Shown: piece by piece, positions 44,535-53,463 of the stretch | How positions within the stretch are numbered: the first letter of the stretch is position 1 | Layout: each line of letters starts with the position of its first letter | From: Thalassotalea sp. LPB0316 | Lineage (GTDB): Bacteria > Pseudomonadota > Gammaproteobacteria > Enterobacterales > Alteromonadaceae | DNA length: 64,000 nucleotides | Reading direction: 5' to 3' | NCBI RefSeq assembly: GCF_014898095.1 | Contig: NZ_CP062946.1 | Coordinates: forward strand, 1,240,001 to 1,304,000 | Translations under genes and position numbers: made by a program | Notes under the pieces: generated by a model | The model's input: only the letters and a program-made list of their open reading frames with translations | Told to the model about the DNA's origin: nothing | The model's database searches: none

Positions 44535-45953
44535 TTAATGTACTTTAGGCAAGCGCACACTCACTTTTAACCCCTGTGGTTCAGCATTTTCTGCCGTAAC
44601 CGAGCCGTTGTGAGCACTTATCGCCGATCGCGTGATAGCGAGCCCTAAACCGACGCCGCCAGATTGTCGGTTGCGCGACGCAGAGGCGCGATAAAACGGG
44701 GTAAAAATCTTATCAATTTCCTCGTCGTTAACACCACCACCGTCATCTTGTACAAAGAAATGTATTGTTTTGTCCTCTTCCTCTAGCACGACCTGAATAG
44801 TTTGCTGAGCGTACTTGATGGCATTGCGGATGAGGTTTTCAAAAGCGCGACTTAATAGTTGGCCATCGCCATTTAGCTCAATGCCTGGCTTGACTTGGCA
44901 AACTAATGCCTTACTTTGGGCATCGGCTTCAAATTGCGCATCTTGGCATAACTGGCTAACTAAAGAGGATAAATTAACTTGCTCAAACGCCTGTTGCTGT
45001 TGATTGGCTTCTAATCGCGATAAGGCTAATACTTGGCTGATCATTGTTTCAATTTCATCGGCTTCTTTTTCAATACGTGTCAGTGACGATAATTGAGCTT
45101 CACTCATGCTATCAGCACTTGATTGTTGAGCGATACCAATAGCGATCTGGAGCCGAGCCAGCGGTGAACGCAATTCGTGGGAGATATCGGCAAGCAATCG
45201 TTTTTGGCTACTGACTAAACTGTCAACTTGCTCTGCCATATGGTTAATATCTTGGCTGAGTTTACCTACCTCATCGTGACGTTTGTCGGCATTGGCTACC
45301 CGTGCTGATAAATCACCAGAGGCCATTTGCTGCACGGTTTGCTGCAAGGCTTTAAGAGGCTTGTTAAGCGTCCAGGCCATCACTAAACACAACAGTGCAC
45401 TGATGGTTAAAATAATCGCGATAAACCAACCTGGGTGCTGATCTTTAAAGCTGTGCAGCGCACCGCCAGCGCGGTGTTGACCAACGTAAATCAATATTGA
45501 CTTGTCATTGATCATAGCTTGGGTTGGTCCTGCGAAAGTGAAACGACCAACATTAAATGCGAGCGCTTGATCATACGCTAACATTCGCTCAAAGCGACTC
45601 TCACCTCTAAAGGTCGGTGTCGGTAAGTCGTTAAACCACTTTTTCTCTTCGATATCGTAAATAACAATCGCGTAGTTAAACTGTCGGCTTAAATGAAAAG
45701 CGAGCTTTTTTAAATCTCTCGGTTTGCGCTTGCGTTGATTAAGTTGTTCGACGCGCTCAAAAACTTGGGTTAATACCTGTTGTTGCTGTTTTGATACCGG
45801 TCTAATTTGATTATCGTCACTAAACTGTCGTGAAAGCCATACCGTGCTGGAGATCAGTACGATAGTTGCCAACCAAAACCACAAGAATAATTTGCCAAAC
45901 AAACTGTGTTTGGGGTTTAGTCGTTTTAATGCTGATTTTACTTTATTGCTCAT
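44535..45953 (-). CDS. cpxA: CpxA-like envelope-stress sensor histidine kinase
   Basis: This is an inner-membrane histidine kinase of about 472 residues. It has two membrane helices (FGKLFLWFWLATIVLISSTVW and IAIILTISALLCLVMAW) around a periplasmic sensor region. A HAMP segment follows, then the H-box SHELRSPLARLQ, the N-box FENLIRNAIKYA and the G-box DDGGGVNDEEIDKIFTPFYR. It would autophosphorylate and pass phosphate to the response regulator upstream. I take the ATG at 45953, 8 bp after the regulator stop; a start 14 codons earlier would overlap it. The divergent Spy/CpxP-type gene beyond cpxR supports the Cpx assignment over other OmpR-type pairs. Confidence 0.88.
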   Translation of the reverse strand: MSNKVKSALKRLNPKHSLFGKLFLWFWLATIVLISSTVWLSRQFSDDNQIRPVSKQQQQVLTQVFERVEQLNQRKRKPRDLKKLAFHLSRQFNYAIVIYDIEEKKWFNDLPTPTFRGESRFERMLAYDQALAFNVGRFTFAGPTQAMINDKSILIYVGQHRAGGALHSFKDQHPGWFIAIILTISALLCLVMAWTLNKPLKALQQTVQQMASGDLSARVANADKRHDEVGKLSQDINHMAEQVDSLVSSQKRLLADISHELRSPLARLQIAIGIAQQSSADSMSEAQLSSLTRIEKEADEIETMISQVLALSRLEANQQQQAFEQVNLSSLVSQLCQDAQFEADAQSKALVCQVKPGIELNGDGQLLSRAFENLIRNAIKYAQQTIQVVLEEEDKTIHFFVQDDGGGVNDEEIDKIFTPFYRASASRNRQSGGVGLGLAITRSAISAHNGSVTAENAEPQGLKVSVRLPKVH

Positions 45954-45960
45954 AGGTAAA

Positions 45961-46656
45961 TTACTGCGTTGCGACAAAAATATAGCCAGAGCCACGTACG
46001 GTTTTTATCATCGTTTGTTCGCTAAACTGGTGAAGCTTTTTACGAATATTACTGACATGCATATCGATAGAGCGATCAAACGCCATCAATTTTCGGTTAA
46101 ACACCTGTTCCGAAATTAGCTCTTTAGAAATGAGTTCGCCGGGGTGCGACATTAGCAGTTGTAAAATAGCAAACTCGGTGCCCGTTAACGTGATGGGTTG
46201 TTGATCAAAAAATGCTTCTTGTCTACTTGGTACTATCGATAACTTGTCGATGGTTAGCTGCTGTGGCGTCGACGGTTTGGTGTGAAAATCCACCCGCCTT
46301 ACTATTGCGTTGATCCTAGCAGTTAGTTCACGGTGGTTAAATGGCTTCGGCAGATAATCGTCGGCACCTAATTCTAGCCCTAATATTCGGTCGAGATCAT
46401 CGCCTTTTGCCGTTAGCATTAATACTGGCGTAATACAGCTTTGTCTGAGCTTTTTTAGTACCTCAAAGCCATTGAGTTTTGGCATCATGACGTCGAGTAA
46501 AATTAAATCATATTTGTTGCTAATCACTGCCATACCTAGGCCTTGCTCACTGTCATTAGCAACATCGACTTGAAAATTTTGGCTTGATAAGTATTGTGAT
46601 AAGAGTTCAGTTAATTCAATATCATCGTCAATGATCAATAGCGACTTCTCAGACAT
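45961..46656 (-). CDS. cpxR: CpxR-like response regulator (OmpR family)
   Basis: This 231-residue regulator has a receiver domain with acidic pocket IIDDD, phospho-acceptor D55 in LLDVMMP, Thr in MLTAKG and Lys in LPKPF. It is followed by a winged-helix DNA-binding domain (about 130-231, including LMSHPGELISKELI and HVSNIRKKL and RGSGYIF). It forms an operon with the kinase downstream and is divergent from a Spy/CpxP-like gene whose promoter region carries a TTTAC-N6-TTTAC box matching known CpxR sites. It likely controls envelope folding factors in response to periplasmic stress. Confidence 0.9.
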   Translation of the reverse strand: MSEKSLLIIDDDIELTELLSQYLSSQNFQVDVANDSEQGLGMAVISNKYDLILLDVMMPKLNGFEVLKKLRQSCITPVLMLTAKGDDLDRILGLELGADDYLPKPFNHRELTARINAIVRRVDFHTKPSTPQQLTIDKLSIVPSRQEAFFDQQPITLTGTEFAILQLLMSHPGELISKELISEQVFNRKLMAFDRSIDMHVSNIRKKLHQFSEQTMIKTVRGSGYIFVATQ

Positions 46657-46725
46657 ACACAGCTCCTAGATTGATGGCGTTATCATAGCAAACATGCGAA
46701 ATGAGCCCTAGTATGCTATTTGATC

Positions 46726-46741
46726 TTTACGCAATCTTTAC
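46726..46741 (-). promoter_or_regulatory. CpxR-like binding box
   Basis: On the - strand it reads GTAAA-N6-GTAAA, an 11-bp-spaced direct repeat like the CpxR consensus. It lies in the 156-bp gap between cpxR and the Spy/CpxP-like gene, about 71 bp before the latter's ATG, suited to control both. Confidence 0.65.
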
Positions 46742-46812
46742 ACTGGCTTTGCGTTTCTTTGCATTGCTATAGCTACAATAATTTCGAAGGTTAATTAAGA
46801 GGAAGCGCAATC

Positions 46813-47604
46813 ATGAAAACCATACACAAAACACTAATCGCGATAAGTTTGTCGGCGATTATCATGCCCGCTGTTATTTCTAGTGCCTATGCACACGGCG
46901 ACAAGGTTCACAAGCGTCATGACAACGACCATCACATGCTAAAGCAGCTAGATTTAACGCAGAGCCAGAAAGAAAACGCAAGCGCCATTATCAAAGCTAG
47001 CCGCGTTGATAGTGAACAAAATAAAGCGACATTTAAGGCGTTACACCTCGAGCTGCAACAACAAATTAAACAAGATAAATGGGATGAGGCACAAGTTGCT
47101 CAACTCATTGGTGAAATTGACGCGCTAAAATTGGCAAGAGCAGAAAAAAGTCGTAGCAGTAAACAGCAAATATGGGCACTGTTATCGCCAGAACAACAAG
47201 TTAAATTTGTTGAAATAGAGCAATCACGTATAGCTAGAGCGTCGACTAAAATGGCTGATAAAGGCCAAAAGCGTCAGGAAAAATTAATCGCTAAATTAGC
47301 ATTAACTGATGAGCAAAAAACAACGATTGAACCGTTATTTGAACAACTTAACGATAATCGCAAGTTGCTACAAGAACTAAAACTCAGGGAAAAGAAAGCG
47401 TTTATTAACATCTTAAAAAATGGTGATGACGTACTGCCAGGGATGCCAATGGCTACAATCGATACTCAATCGATAGCTATAGATAACGCTAATTTACAAC
47501 ATCGTATATGGCACACTTTAAACGCCGAGCAACAGCAAACCTTTGAGCGCTTTATTGATAGGCAAAAACACAACATGAAAAAGCAACGCGGCCACCGCAG
47601 TTAG
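46813..47604 (+). CDS. Spy/CpxP-type periplasmic protein with two LTxxQ-like units
   Basis: This 263-residue exported protein has a signal peptide (to about SSAYAHG), a His-rich start (HKRHDNDHHML) and two Spy/CpxP-like helical units, opening LDLTQSQKENA and LALTDEQKTTI. CpxP and Spy are about 160 residues with one unit and act as periplasmic chaperones; CpxP also restrains CpxA. The doubled architecture here is unusual in length. AAGAGGAAG lies before the ATG. It is divergent from cpxR with a CpxR-like box between them. The His-rich N-terminus may bind metal, as in related CnrX/Spy proteins. Confidence 0.85.
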   Translation: MKTIHKTLIAISLSAIIMPAVISSAYAHGDKVHKRHDNDHHMLKQLDLTQSQKENASAIIKASRVDSEQNKATFKALHLELQQQIKQDKWDEAQVAQLIGEIDALKLARAEKSRSSKQQIWALLSPEQQVKFVEIEQSRIARASTKMADKGQKRQEKLIAKLALTDEQKTTIEPLFEQLNDNRKLLQELKLREKKAFINILKNGDDVLPGMPMATIDTQSIAIDNANLQHRIWHTLNAEQQQTFERFIDRQKHNMKKQRGHRS

Positions 47605-47632
47605 TCGTGATTTTGCAGTAAGTAATATGTAA

Positions 47633-47662
47633 AAAGGGTAGCAATTTTCGCTACCCTTTGTT
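47633..47662. terminator. Bidirectional terminator between Spy/CpxP-like gene and degS
   Basis: AAAGGGTAGC (47633-47642) and GCTACCCTTT (47650-47659) form a 10-bp stem; the + side is followed by GTTGTTTT and the - side by TTACAT. Confidence 0.75.
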
Positions 47663-47689
47663 GTTTTAGACAAGGTGAGCTAAAACGGG

Positions 47690-48736
47690 TTAGATCGGAA
47701 AAGTACCTATAGTGATTGGCAGAACAATATTTTTATTATTGCGATAGACCGCAAAATTGAGCACGGTACCAGGTCTTGTTTCCGCAACGATATCTAATGC
47801 TTGGGCAATACTTTGGATCTCGATATCGTTAATTTTATGAACGATATCGCCTTTTAGTAAGCCGCCTAATTGCGCTGGGCCATTAACTACTACGTCACCG
47901 ATCAAAAAGCCTTTAGCATTTTGAATGTACTCTATGGTACTGATGCCAAGCCAACCTCGAACCACTCGACCATTCTCAATGATTTCTAGCATGACTTTGT
48001 GAGCTAATTTATATGGCACGGCTAAAAAGATCCCCTGAATATTGAGTTCTTCTCGATCGACTTTCCGCGAGTTGATACCGACCAAATCGCCATTAGTGTT
48101 GATCAGGGCACCACCCGAGTTGCCTTCATTGATGGCGGCATCCATTTGTAAAAACTCTAGGTGGCTTGTCGCACTCAAGCCCGAACGACCAACTGCGCTA
48201 ATAATACCTTGAGTAACGGTTTGTCCTAAATTTAGGGGATTGCCAATGGCTAATACAACATCACCAACAAATGGTTCCATATCTGGCTCTTGTGGAATTA
48301 CTGGTAAATTAACCGCATCAACCTTTAATACAGCAAGATCGGTGACAACGTCGTAGCCAATTAACTCGGCGGCGTAATCTTCACCAGATTGCAATAACAC
48401 AATAATTTGCGCCGCGTTGCGAATAACATGGTAATTCGTGATGATAAAACCTTGGCTGTCCATTATCACACCTGAGCCAAGTTTGGTGCTGATGGTGTTT
48501 CTACGCGTTACTCGGTTGCTATTGATAATTTCGTGAGAGTACAAGTTAACAACTGCCGGGCTAGCCACTTTTACCGCTTGCGCAAAAGATAAAGGCGCTG
48601 GCTTGCTATCTTTAGGATCGAACAAATCGAAAAATGAGCCTTCATCTCCGCGCAGTTGAGGAAATAGAATCAACGCAACAACGCCGGCCATTACGCCATA
48701 ACTAATAGCCCGAAAAATATACTTAAAATAAGACAT
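47690..48736 (-). CDS. degS: DegS, membrane-anchored site-1 serine protease
   Basis: DegS senses misfolded outer-membrane proteins through its PDZ domain and cuts RseA to release sigma-E. The 348 residues contain one N-terminal membrane anchor (YGVMAGVVALILF). The trypsin-like domain shows the triad as His in TNYHVI, Asp in DLAVLKV and Ser in NEGNSGGALI. A single C-terminal PDZ domain (GWLGIST...GGLLKGDIVHKIND) follows. One PDZ and a retained anchor separate it from neighbouring DegQ. It lies 120 bp downstream of degQ, beyond a terminator, as in E. coli. Confidence 0.93.
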   Translation of the reverse strand: MSYFKYIFRAISYGVMAGVVALILFPQLRGDEGSFFDLFDPKDSKPAPLSFAQAVKVASPAVVNLYSHEIINSNRVTRRNTISTKLGSGVIMDSQGFIITNYHVIRNAAQIIVLLQSGEDYAAELIGYDVVTDLAVLKVDAVNLPVIPQEPDMEPFVGDVVLAIGNPLNLGQTVTQGIISAVGRSGLSATSHLEFLQMDAAINEGNSGGALINTNGDLVGINSRKVDREELNIQGIFLAVPYKLAHKVMLEIIENGRVVRGWLGISTIEYIQNAKGFLIGDVVVNGPAQLGGLLKGDIVHKINDIEIQSIAQALDIVAETRPGTVLNFAVYRNNKNIVLPITIGTFPI

Positions 48737-48811
48737 GGTAAAAATTAAAGCTGATAAATTTTTATAATATTTATATTAGCTTATCACAGATATTTAAACG
48801 TACGTAAAAAT

Positions 48812-48839
48812 AAAAAAGCTCGCATTAGCGAGCTTTTTA
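48812..48839 (-). terminator. Rho-independent terminator of degQ
   Basis: AAAAAGCTCGC and GCGAGCTTTTT form an 11-bp stem with an ATTA loop; on the - strand the T-run follows directly, 18 bp after the degQ stop. Confidence 0.85.
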
Positions 48840-48856
48840 TCGTTTAGCATGTTGGC

Positions 48857-50212
48857 TTAACGCAACATTAAGTAAACGGTTTGATTGCCTCGTAACACAT
48901 TGAGGGCAAACAATCCTGTGCGATTTTGAAAGTAATCACGTAGCTCACCTAGGTTGCTGATTTGCGTGCGGTTTACGCCGATGATGATATCGTCAGGCTG
49001 CAAACCAATGTATTGCGCAGCAGAGTCTTCTTCAACTGCAGTTACAACAACGCCTTTGCCATCAGCTTGGTTTTCTAGGTTTGCACCATCTAGCATATCG
49101 TGGAGCTTGACCGCTTCCAATTTCGGGCTTTCAGGTTTTTTCAAGGTAGCGGTATAAGTACGCTCTTTCCCTTCTCGGGTAATAACCGTGATATCGACTT
49201 CTTTGCCCGCACCAATTGAGCCGATTTTACCGCGTAGTTCACTAAATGATTTGATGCGTTTGCCGTTGACTTTGGTGATGACATCGCCAGCTTTAATACC
49301 CGCTTCTTCGGCTGCAGAATCTTTCGCTACTTGCTCAACAAATCCGCCTTGGTTCGTTTCGAGCTCCATTGCTTTAGCAATTTCACCATTAACACTTAAC
49401 CCCGTTACGCCTAAGACACCGCGACGGACTTCACCAAACTCAATAATTTGAGTGACTAGGTTGCGCATCATATTGCTTGGAATAGCAAAGCCAATGCCGA
49501 CATTGCCACCATTTGGCCCTAAAATTGCGGTGTTTATACCGATAAGCTCACCGCGTAAGTTAACCAGTGCACCACCTGAGTTACCACTGTTGATTGCTGC
49601 GTCGGTTTGAATGAAATCTTCAAAGTTTTCAATGTTTAAACCGCTGCGACCTAAGGCACTGACAATACCTGAAGTCACCGTTTGACCTAAACCAAATGGG
49701 CTACCAATGGCGACAGTAAAGTCGCCAACGCGCAACTCGTCTGAATCAGCTAGCTCAATTTCTGTTAAATTTTTTGCTTCGATCTGTAAAAGCGCGATGT
49801 CGCTGTCTTTATCAGAGCCAAGTTTAGTCGCTTCAAGCTGGCGACCATCTTTTAGCGTCACCATGATTTCATCGGCATCAGCAACCACGTGGTTATTGGT
49901 AACAACGTAGCCTTTGTCGGCATTAATAATGACACCTGAACCTAAGCCCCTAAACGGGCGCTCTTGAGGTTGCTGGCGCGGATTGCCAAAGAAAAAGCGA
50001 AATGCGTCTGGTACCCCTCGTTGTTGAACTTCGTGGGTCCCTTTTACTGAGATACTCACAACCGCTGGCGTTGTTTTTTCAAGCATAGGAGCTAAGCTGG
50101 GCATTTCTTGAGAGCCGATAGAAAACGGTAACTTTGCCTGAGCTAGAGGACTAGCTAATGTTAGCGTACTAGTTACGAGAGCGGCACTGATCAATAACGC
50201 AAATTTTTTCAT
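48857..50212 (-). CDS. degQ: DegQ/DegP-type periplasmic serine endoprotease
   Basis: This 451-residue Do-family protease/chaperone has a signal peptide (MKKFALLISAALVTSTLTLA). The trypsin-like domain carries His in VTNNHVV, Asp in DIALLQI and Ser in NSGNSGGALV. Two PDZ domains follow: about 265-355 (GVLGVTGLSV, AGIKAGDVITKVNG) and about 370-451 (LQPDDIIIGVNRTQI). It lacks the long Q-linker loop of DegP, and its place beside degS supports degQ. It degrades and refolds damaged periplasmic proteins. Expression could respond to sigma-E or Cpx, but no clear site was identified. Confidence 0.93.
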   Translation of the reverse strand: MKKFALLISAALVTSTLTLASPLAQAKLPFSIGSQEMPSLAPMLEKTTPAVVSISVKGTHEVQQRGVPDAFRFFFGNPRQQPQERPFRGLGSGVIINADKGYVVTNNHVVADADEIMVTLKDGRQLEATKLGSDKDSDIALLQIEAKNLTEIELADSDELRVGDFTVAIGSPFGLGQTVTSGIVSALGRSGLNIENFEDFIQTDAAINSGNSGGALVNLRGELIGINTAILGPNGGNVGIGFAIPSNMMRNLVTQIIEFGEVRRGVLGVTGLSVNGEIAKAMELETNQGGFVEQVAKDSAAEEAGIKAGDVITKVNGKRIKSFSELRGKIGSIGAGKEVDITVITREGKERTYTATLKKPESPKLEAVKLHDMLDGANLENQADGKGVVVTAVEEDSAAQYIGLQPDDIIIGVNRTQISNLGELRDYFQNRTGLFALNVLRGNQTVYLMLR

Positions 50213-50294
50213 TTTTATTAAGACTCCATAAAAAACATTTAAGTACGGATACTCAACTACTGACTAATTAGCTTGGGGTTAGTTCCTCAAAATG

Positions 50295-50747
50295 CTATTC
50301 GTCATTTGTAACACTTTGTTTCTTATCAGCAAACAAACCACTTGGATTGCCTGAATAATCGAGTGGTTGCTCCGTTGATGCGGCTTCTGATTTGCGATCG
50401 CGATTGTGACGAAGTTTTGCTGTACTCGATAATTGCTCGTGGGTTTCCTGCGAGAAAAATGGCATTGCAGCTGCGTTTTCAGGCGTTGCTTGATTGAGCA
50501 ACTGAGTGCTTTGCTCCATTTGCTTCATCGCGGCCTGACAAGCTTCGTTCATTTGTGCTAATAACTGAGTCGAATTATCTAAATGCTCAGCAACATCTTC
50601 TTTGTATTTAGCAAGTGCAGCTTCACTCTCTGAGACTTTCTCGGTCAATTTGATTTGTTCTTTTGATGAAGCGCTAAACGTTTTAAACGCAAATGCGCCA
50701 ACTGCTGCACCGACGATAAAAATAATAATTCCAGAAACAACATCCAT
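50295..50747 (-). CDS. zapG: ZapG (YhcB), cell-division/envelope-associated protein
   Basis: This 150-residue protein of the DUF1043 family has an N-terminal membrane helix (VVSGIIIFIVGAAVGAFAFKTF) and a long coiled coil (about 25-85: KEQIKLTEKVSESEAALAKY). A low-complexity tail includes the family's conserved PLDYSGNPSGLF. In E. coli YhcB/ZapG links Z-ring, MreB and envelope synthesis. The order degS, degQ, zapG, divergent from zapE, is conserved across gammaproteobacteria. Confidence 0.9.
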   Translation of the reverse strand: MDVVSGIIIFIVGAAVGAFAFKTFSASSKEQIKLTEKVSESEAALAKYKEDVAEHLDNSTQLLAQMNEACQAAMKQMEQSTQLLNQATPENAAAMPFFSQETHEQLSSTAKLRHNRDRKSEAASTEQPLDYSGNPSGLFADKKQSVTNDE

Positions 50748-50920
50748 ACTTCGCTACCTTAAATTGTTGTAATAAAGAAAAAAGATGAAAAATTCACCCA
50801 AAAAAGGGTTAAGTTAATGCCTAACCGACTGATATACTATAGCTTGCCTTTTATTTCAGTTACAGCAGATATAATTGGTTTTTTTCATATTTCAAGGGTT
50901 CAATAAGTTAGAGTCGACTA

Positions 50921-52036
50921 ATGATTAATCTGTCTCCCATAGATAAGTATAAACAAGATTTGCAACGAGATGATTTTCAATATGATGCTGCGCAAGAAAA
51001 TGCCGTGAAGCATTTGCAGCGATTATATGAAGACTTAACGATAAAGCCTGTGCCTGTTTCTGGTTTTAAGAAGGTGTTAAACCGCTGGAAAAAAGTGATG
51101 GCCAAACCTGAAGTTAAGCCAGTAAAAGGGCTTTATTTTTGGGGTGGTGTTGGCCGTGGTAAAACGTATTTAGTCGACACGTTTTACGATTGTTTACCGT
51201 TTGAAAATAAAATGCGGGTTCACTTTCATCGCTTTATGCATCGGGTTCACGATGAATTGAAACTACTTGCTGGCAAGTCTGATCCGTTAAAAATTATTGC
51301 CAAAAAGTTCGCCGAAGAAACGTCGATTATCTGCTTTGACGAGTTTTTTGTTTCAGATATTACTGATGCCATGATTTTAGGTACATTATTCGAAGAGTTA
51401 TTTTCGCTTAATGTCACCTTAGTAGCGACCTCAAATATTATCCCCGATGAACTTTATCGAAATGGTTTACAGCGCGCACGCTTTCTTCCGGCAATTGCAT
51501 TGATCAACGAGCACACGGAGGTTGTTAACGTTGATAGTGGCATCGACTATCGCTTGAGAACCCTGGAGCAAGCCGAAATTTACCACTATCCGCTTGATGA
51601 GCAAGCTGATAAAAACTTGAGAACTTACTTTAAGCAGTTGTCTGTTGAAGAAGGTCAGCAAAACGCCGACATTGAAATCAATCATCGCCAATTGCCAACC
51701 GTTGAAGTTTCTGATGGCGTTGTCCACTTTGAGTTTGCCACCTTATGTGAAACGGCACGCAGCCAAAGTGATTACATGGAACTTAGCAAAATATATCACA
51801 CCGTTTTACTGGCCAACGTTACGCAAATGGGCGCGAGTAATGATGATGCTGCTCGTCGGTTTATCGCCTTAGTCGATGAGTTTTACGAGCGTAAAGTAAA
51901 GCTTATTATCTCAGCGCAAACCCCGATGGAAGCGTTATACACCGATGGTAACTTGAACTTTGAATTTAAGCGCTGTTTAAGCCGATTACAGGAAATGCAA
52001 TCACGCGATTATCTCGCGGCTGAACACCTGCCATAA
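50921..52036 (+). CDS. zapE: ZapE (AFG1-family cell-division ATPase)
   Basis: This 371-residue P-loop ATPase has Walker A in WGGVGRGKTYLVD, Walker B in IICFDEFFVSD and the AFG1-type segment LVATSNIIPDELYRNGLQRARFLPAI. ZapE binds FtsZ and modulates the Z-ring, particularly during stress. The ATG at 50921 is preceded by AT-rich sequence without a strong ribosome site. The gene is divergent from zapG and upstream of rplM, as in E. coli. A 28-bp palindrome follows the stop codon and may end transcription. Confidence 0.92.
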   Translation: MINLSPIDKYKQDLQRDDFQYDAAQENAVKHLQRLYEDLTIKPVPVSGFKKVLNRWKKVMAKPEVKPVKGLYFWGGVGRGKTYLVDTFYDCLPFENKMRVHFHRFMHRVHDELKLLAGKSDPLKIIAKKFAEETSIICFDEFFVSDITDAMILGTLFEELFSLNVTLVATSNIIPDELYRNGLQRARFLPAIALINEHTEVVNVDSGIDYRLRTLEQAEIYHYPLDEQADKNLRTYFKQLSVEEGQQNADIEINHRQLPTVEVSDGVVHFEFATLCETARSQSDYMELSKIYHTVLLANVTQMGASNDDAARRFIALVDEFYERKVKLIISAQTPMEALYTDGNLNFEFKRCLSRLQEMQSRDYLAAEHLP

Positions 52037-52050
52037 AGACAATTAAATTT

Positions 52051-52078
52051 GGGGTCAGAGTCAATTGACTCTGACCCC
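52051..52078. repeat. 28-bp perfect palindrome, copy 2
   Basis: It is identical to the copy at 43271-43298, and here flanking TT and AA extend symmetry to 32 bp (52049-52080). It is followed by AAGAATTTTT, so it can serve as a zapE terminator. Confidence 0.85.
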
Positions 52079-52142
52079 AAGAATTTTTGCATTTTTTTAA
52101 TAAAAACAGCAGAAAATAGGTGATCTTTTGGACAAACTTCTC

Positions 52143-52148
52143 TATAAT
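52143..52148 (+). promoter_or_regulatory. -10 element of the rplM-rpsI promoter
   Basis: TATAAT is perfect; the GC-rich CCTGCGCTCCC that follows resembles stringent-control discriminators. The -35 element is weak (around 52120). This would give a leader of about 140 bases before rplM. Confidence 0.5.
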
Positions 52149-52171
52149 CCTGCGCTCCCTAACGTTACAAA

Positions 52172-52196
52172 TGTTTATTCTTTCCCGGAATAAACA
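52172..52196 (+). promoter_or_regulatory. Hairpin in the rplM leader
   Basis: TGTTTATTC and GAATAAACA form a perfect 9-bp stem with loop TTTCCCG. It lies early in the leader, about 100 bases before the start codon. In E. coli, L13 represses its own mRNA through the leader, so this stem is a candidate part of such a site. Confidence 0.45.
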
Positions 52197-52296
52197 GCAT
52201 GGTTCGATACTCGAAGGGGTAATAGCGTAACCATTTTGAATCGATAATTTGTTGAAAATTATCATTTTAGTAACTTTTTTAATAATGGGTTTTTTA

Positions 52297-52725
52297 ATGA
52301 AAACTTTTGTAGCAAAACCAGAGAGCGTACAACGCGAATGGTTTTTGGTGGACGCTGAAGATAAAACTTTAGGTCGTATCGCCACAGAAATCGCTTCACG
52401 TTTACGTGGTAAGCACAAGCCAGAGTACACGCCTCACTGTGATACTGGTGACTACATCGTAGTTATCAACGCTGAGAAAGTACGTGTAACAGGTAACAAA
52501 GCGAAAGGTAAAATTTACTACTCGCACACTGAGTTCCCTGGCGGTTTAAAGCAAATCAGCTTTGAAAAGCTTATCGAAAAAGCGCCTGAGCGTGCTATCG
52601 AATTCGCTGTTAAAGGCATGTTACCTAAAGGTCCTTTAGGTCGTGACATGTACCGTAAGCTAAAAGTGTATGCTGGCCCAGAGCACAAGCATGCTGCACA
52701 ACAACCACAACTTTTGGAGCTATAA
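52297..52725 (+). CDS. rplM: 50S ribosomal protein L13
   Basis: This 142-residue ribosomal protein starts [19 protein letters not shown] and contains the family signatures [24 protein letters not shown] and a [10 protein letters not shown] segment. I use ATG 52297, which gives the normal length; an upstream in-frame start would add 16 hydrophobic residues. It assembles early into the large subunit. It is co-transcribed with rpsI, three bases away. A hairpin-bearing leader with a TATAAT-type promoter lies upstream. Confidence 0.98.
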   Translation: MKTFVAKPESVQREWFLVDAEDKTLGRIATEIASRLRGKHKPEYTPHCDTGDYIVVINAEKVRVTGNKAKGKIYYSHTEFPGGLKQISFEKLIEKAPERAIEFAVKGMLPKGPLGRDMYRKLKVYAGPEHKHAAQQPQLLEL

Positions 52726-52728
52726 GCA

Positions 52729-53121
52729 ATGGCTGATAATCAATATTACGGTACTGGTCGTCGCAAGAGCTCAACTGCTCGTGTGTTCATGAAAGCTGGT
52801 AACGGTACAATCACAATTAACAAACGTGACATCTCTACTTACTTCGGTCGTGAAACGGCTCGCATGGTTGTTCGTCAGCCATTAGAATTAGTTGATATGT
52901 TAGAGAAGTTTGACTTCAACATCACTGTAGTTGGTGGTGGTATTTCTGGTCAAGCGGGTGCAATTCGTCACGGTATTACTCGTGCCTTAATGCAATTTGA
53001 CGAAACTTTACGTTCTGATTTACGTAAAGCTGGCTTCGTTACACGTGATGCTCGTAAAGTTGAACGTAAGAAAGTTGGTTTACACAAAGCACGTAAACGT
53101 CCTCAATTCTCAAAACGTTAA
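52729..53121 (+). CDS. rpsI: 30S ribosomal protein S9
   Basis: This 130-residue protein has the S9 hallmarks [38 protein letters not shown] and the basic tail [11 protein letters not shown], which reaches toward the P site in the ribosome. The start is separated from the rplM stop by three bases, with GGAG just upstream overlapping the end of rplM. A strong terminator follows the gene. Confidence 0.98.
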   Translation: MADNQYYGTGRRKSSTARVFMKAGNGTITINKRDISTYFGRETARMVVRQPLELVDMLEKFDFNITVVGGGISGQAGAIRHGITRALMQFDETLRSDLRKAGFVTRDARKVERKKVGLHKARKRPQFSKR

Positions 53122-53140
53122 TCGATTTTTCGTTTCATGC

Positions 53141-53170
53141 AAAAAAGCTGGCTTATGCCGGCTTTTTTTA
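53141..53170 (+). terminator. Rho-independent terminator of rplM-rpsI
   Basis: AAAAAAGCTGGC and GCCGGCTTTTTT form a stem (one G-T pair) around TTAT, followed by further T residues, about 20 bp after the rpsI stop. Confidence 0.85.
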
Positions 53171-53367
53171 TGGCTGATATCTTGGTTTTTAAGGCTGAAA
53201 ACTTCGAAAGTTTCGGGTTAATAGCGATAGTCAGCTTTAGCGTCTAAAATTCACTTCAAGTGAACTACACTTATGCATCTGTATCTGGGGTGGTTAAGTT
53301 GGTAAAAATTTGAATTTATATTGCTGAAATCTCTTTTATTACCTTGTAAAAATAAGGGGTTTTCTTT

Positions 53368-53463
53368 ATGATCAAAAAAATTTTTTTATCGTTAGATTAC
53401 TCACGACTTTCGAGGCTTGGATTGCCATTTAAAATGATAAAAATCGAAACGTTTGGGGTATAA
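53368..53463 (+). CDS. Possible 31-residue leader peptide upstream of petA
   Basis: ATG with AAGGGG eight bases upstream opens a 31-codon frame (MIKKIFLSLDYSRLSRLGL and on, ending FGV). The stop lies 19 bp before the petA ATG. It is basic and amphipathic, with no recognised family. It may be a leader peptide or chance; only its ribosome site and position support it. Confidence 0.25.
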   Translation: MIKKIFLSLDYSRLSRLGLPFKMIKIETFGV

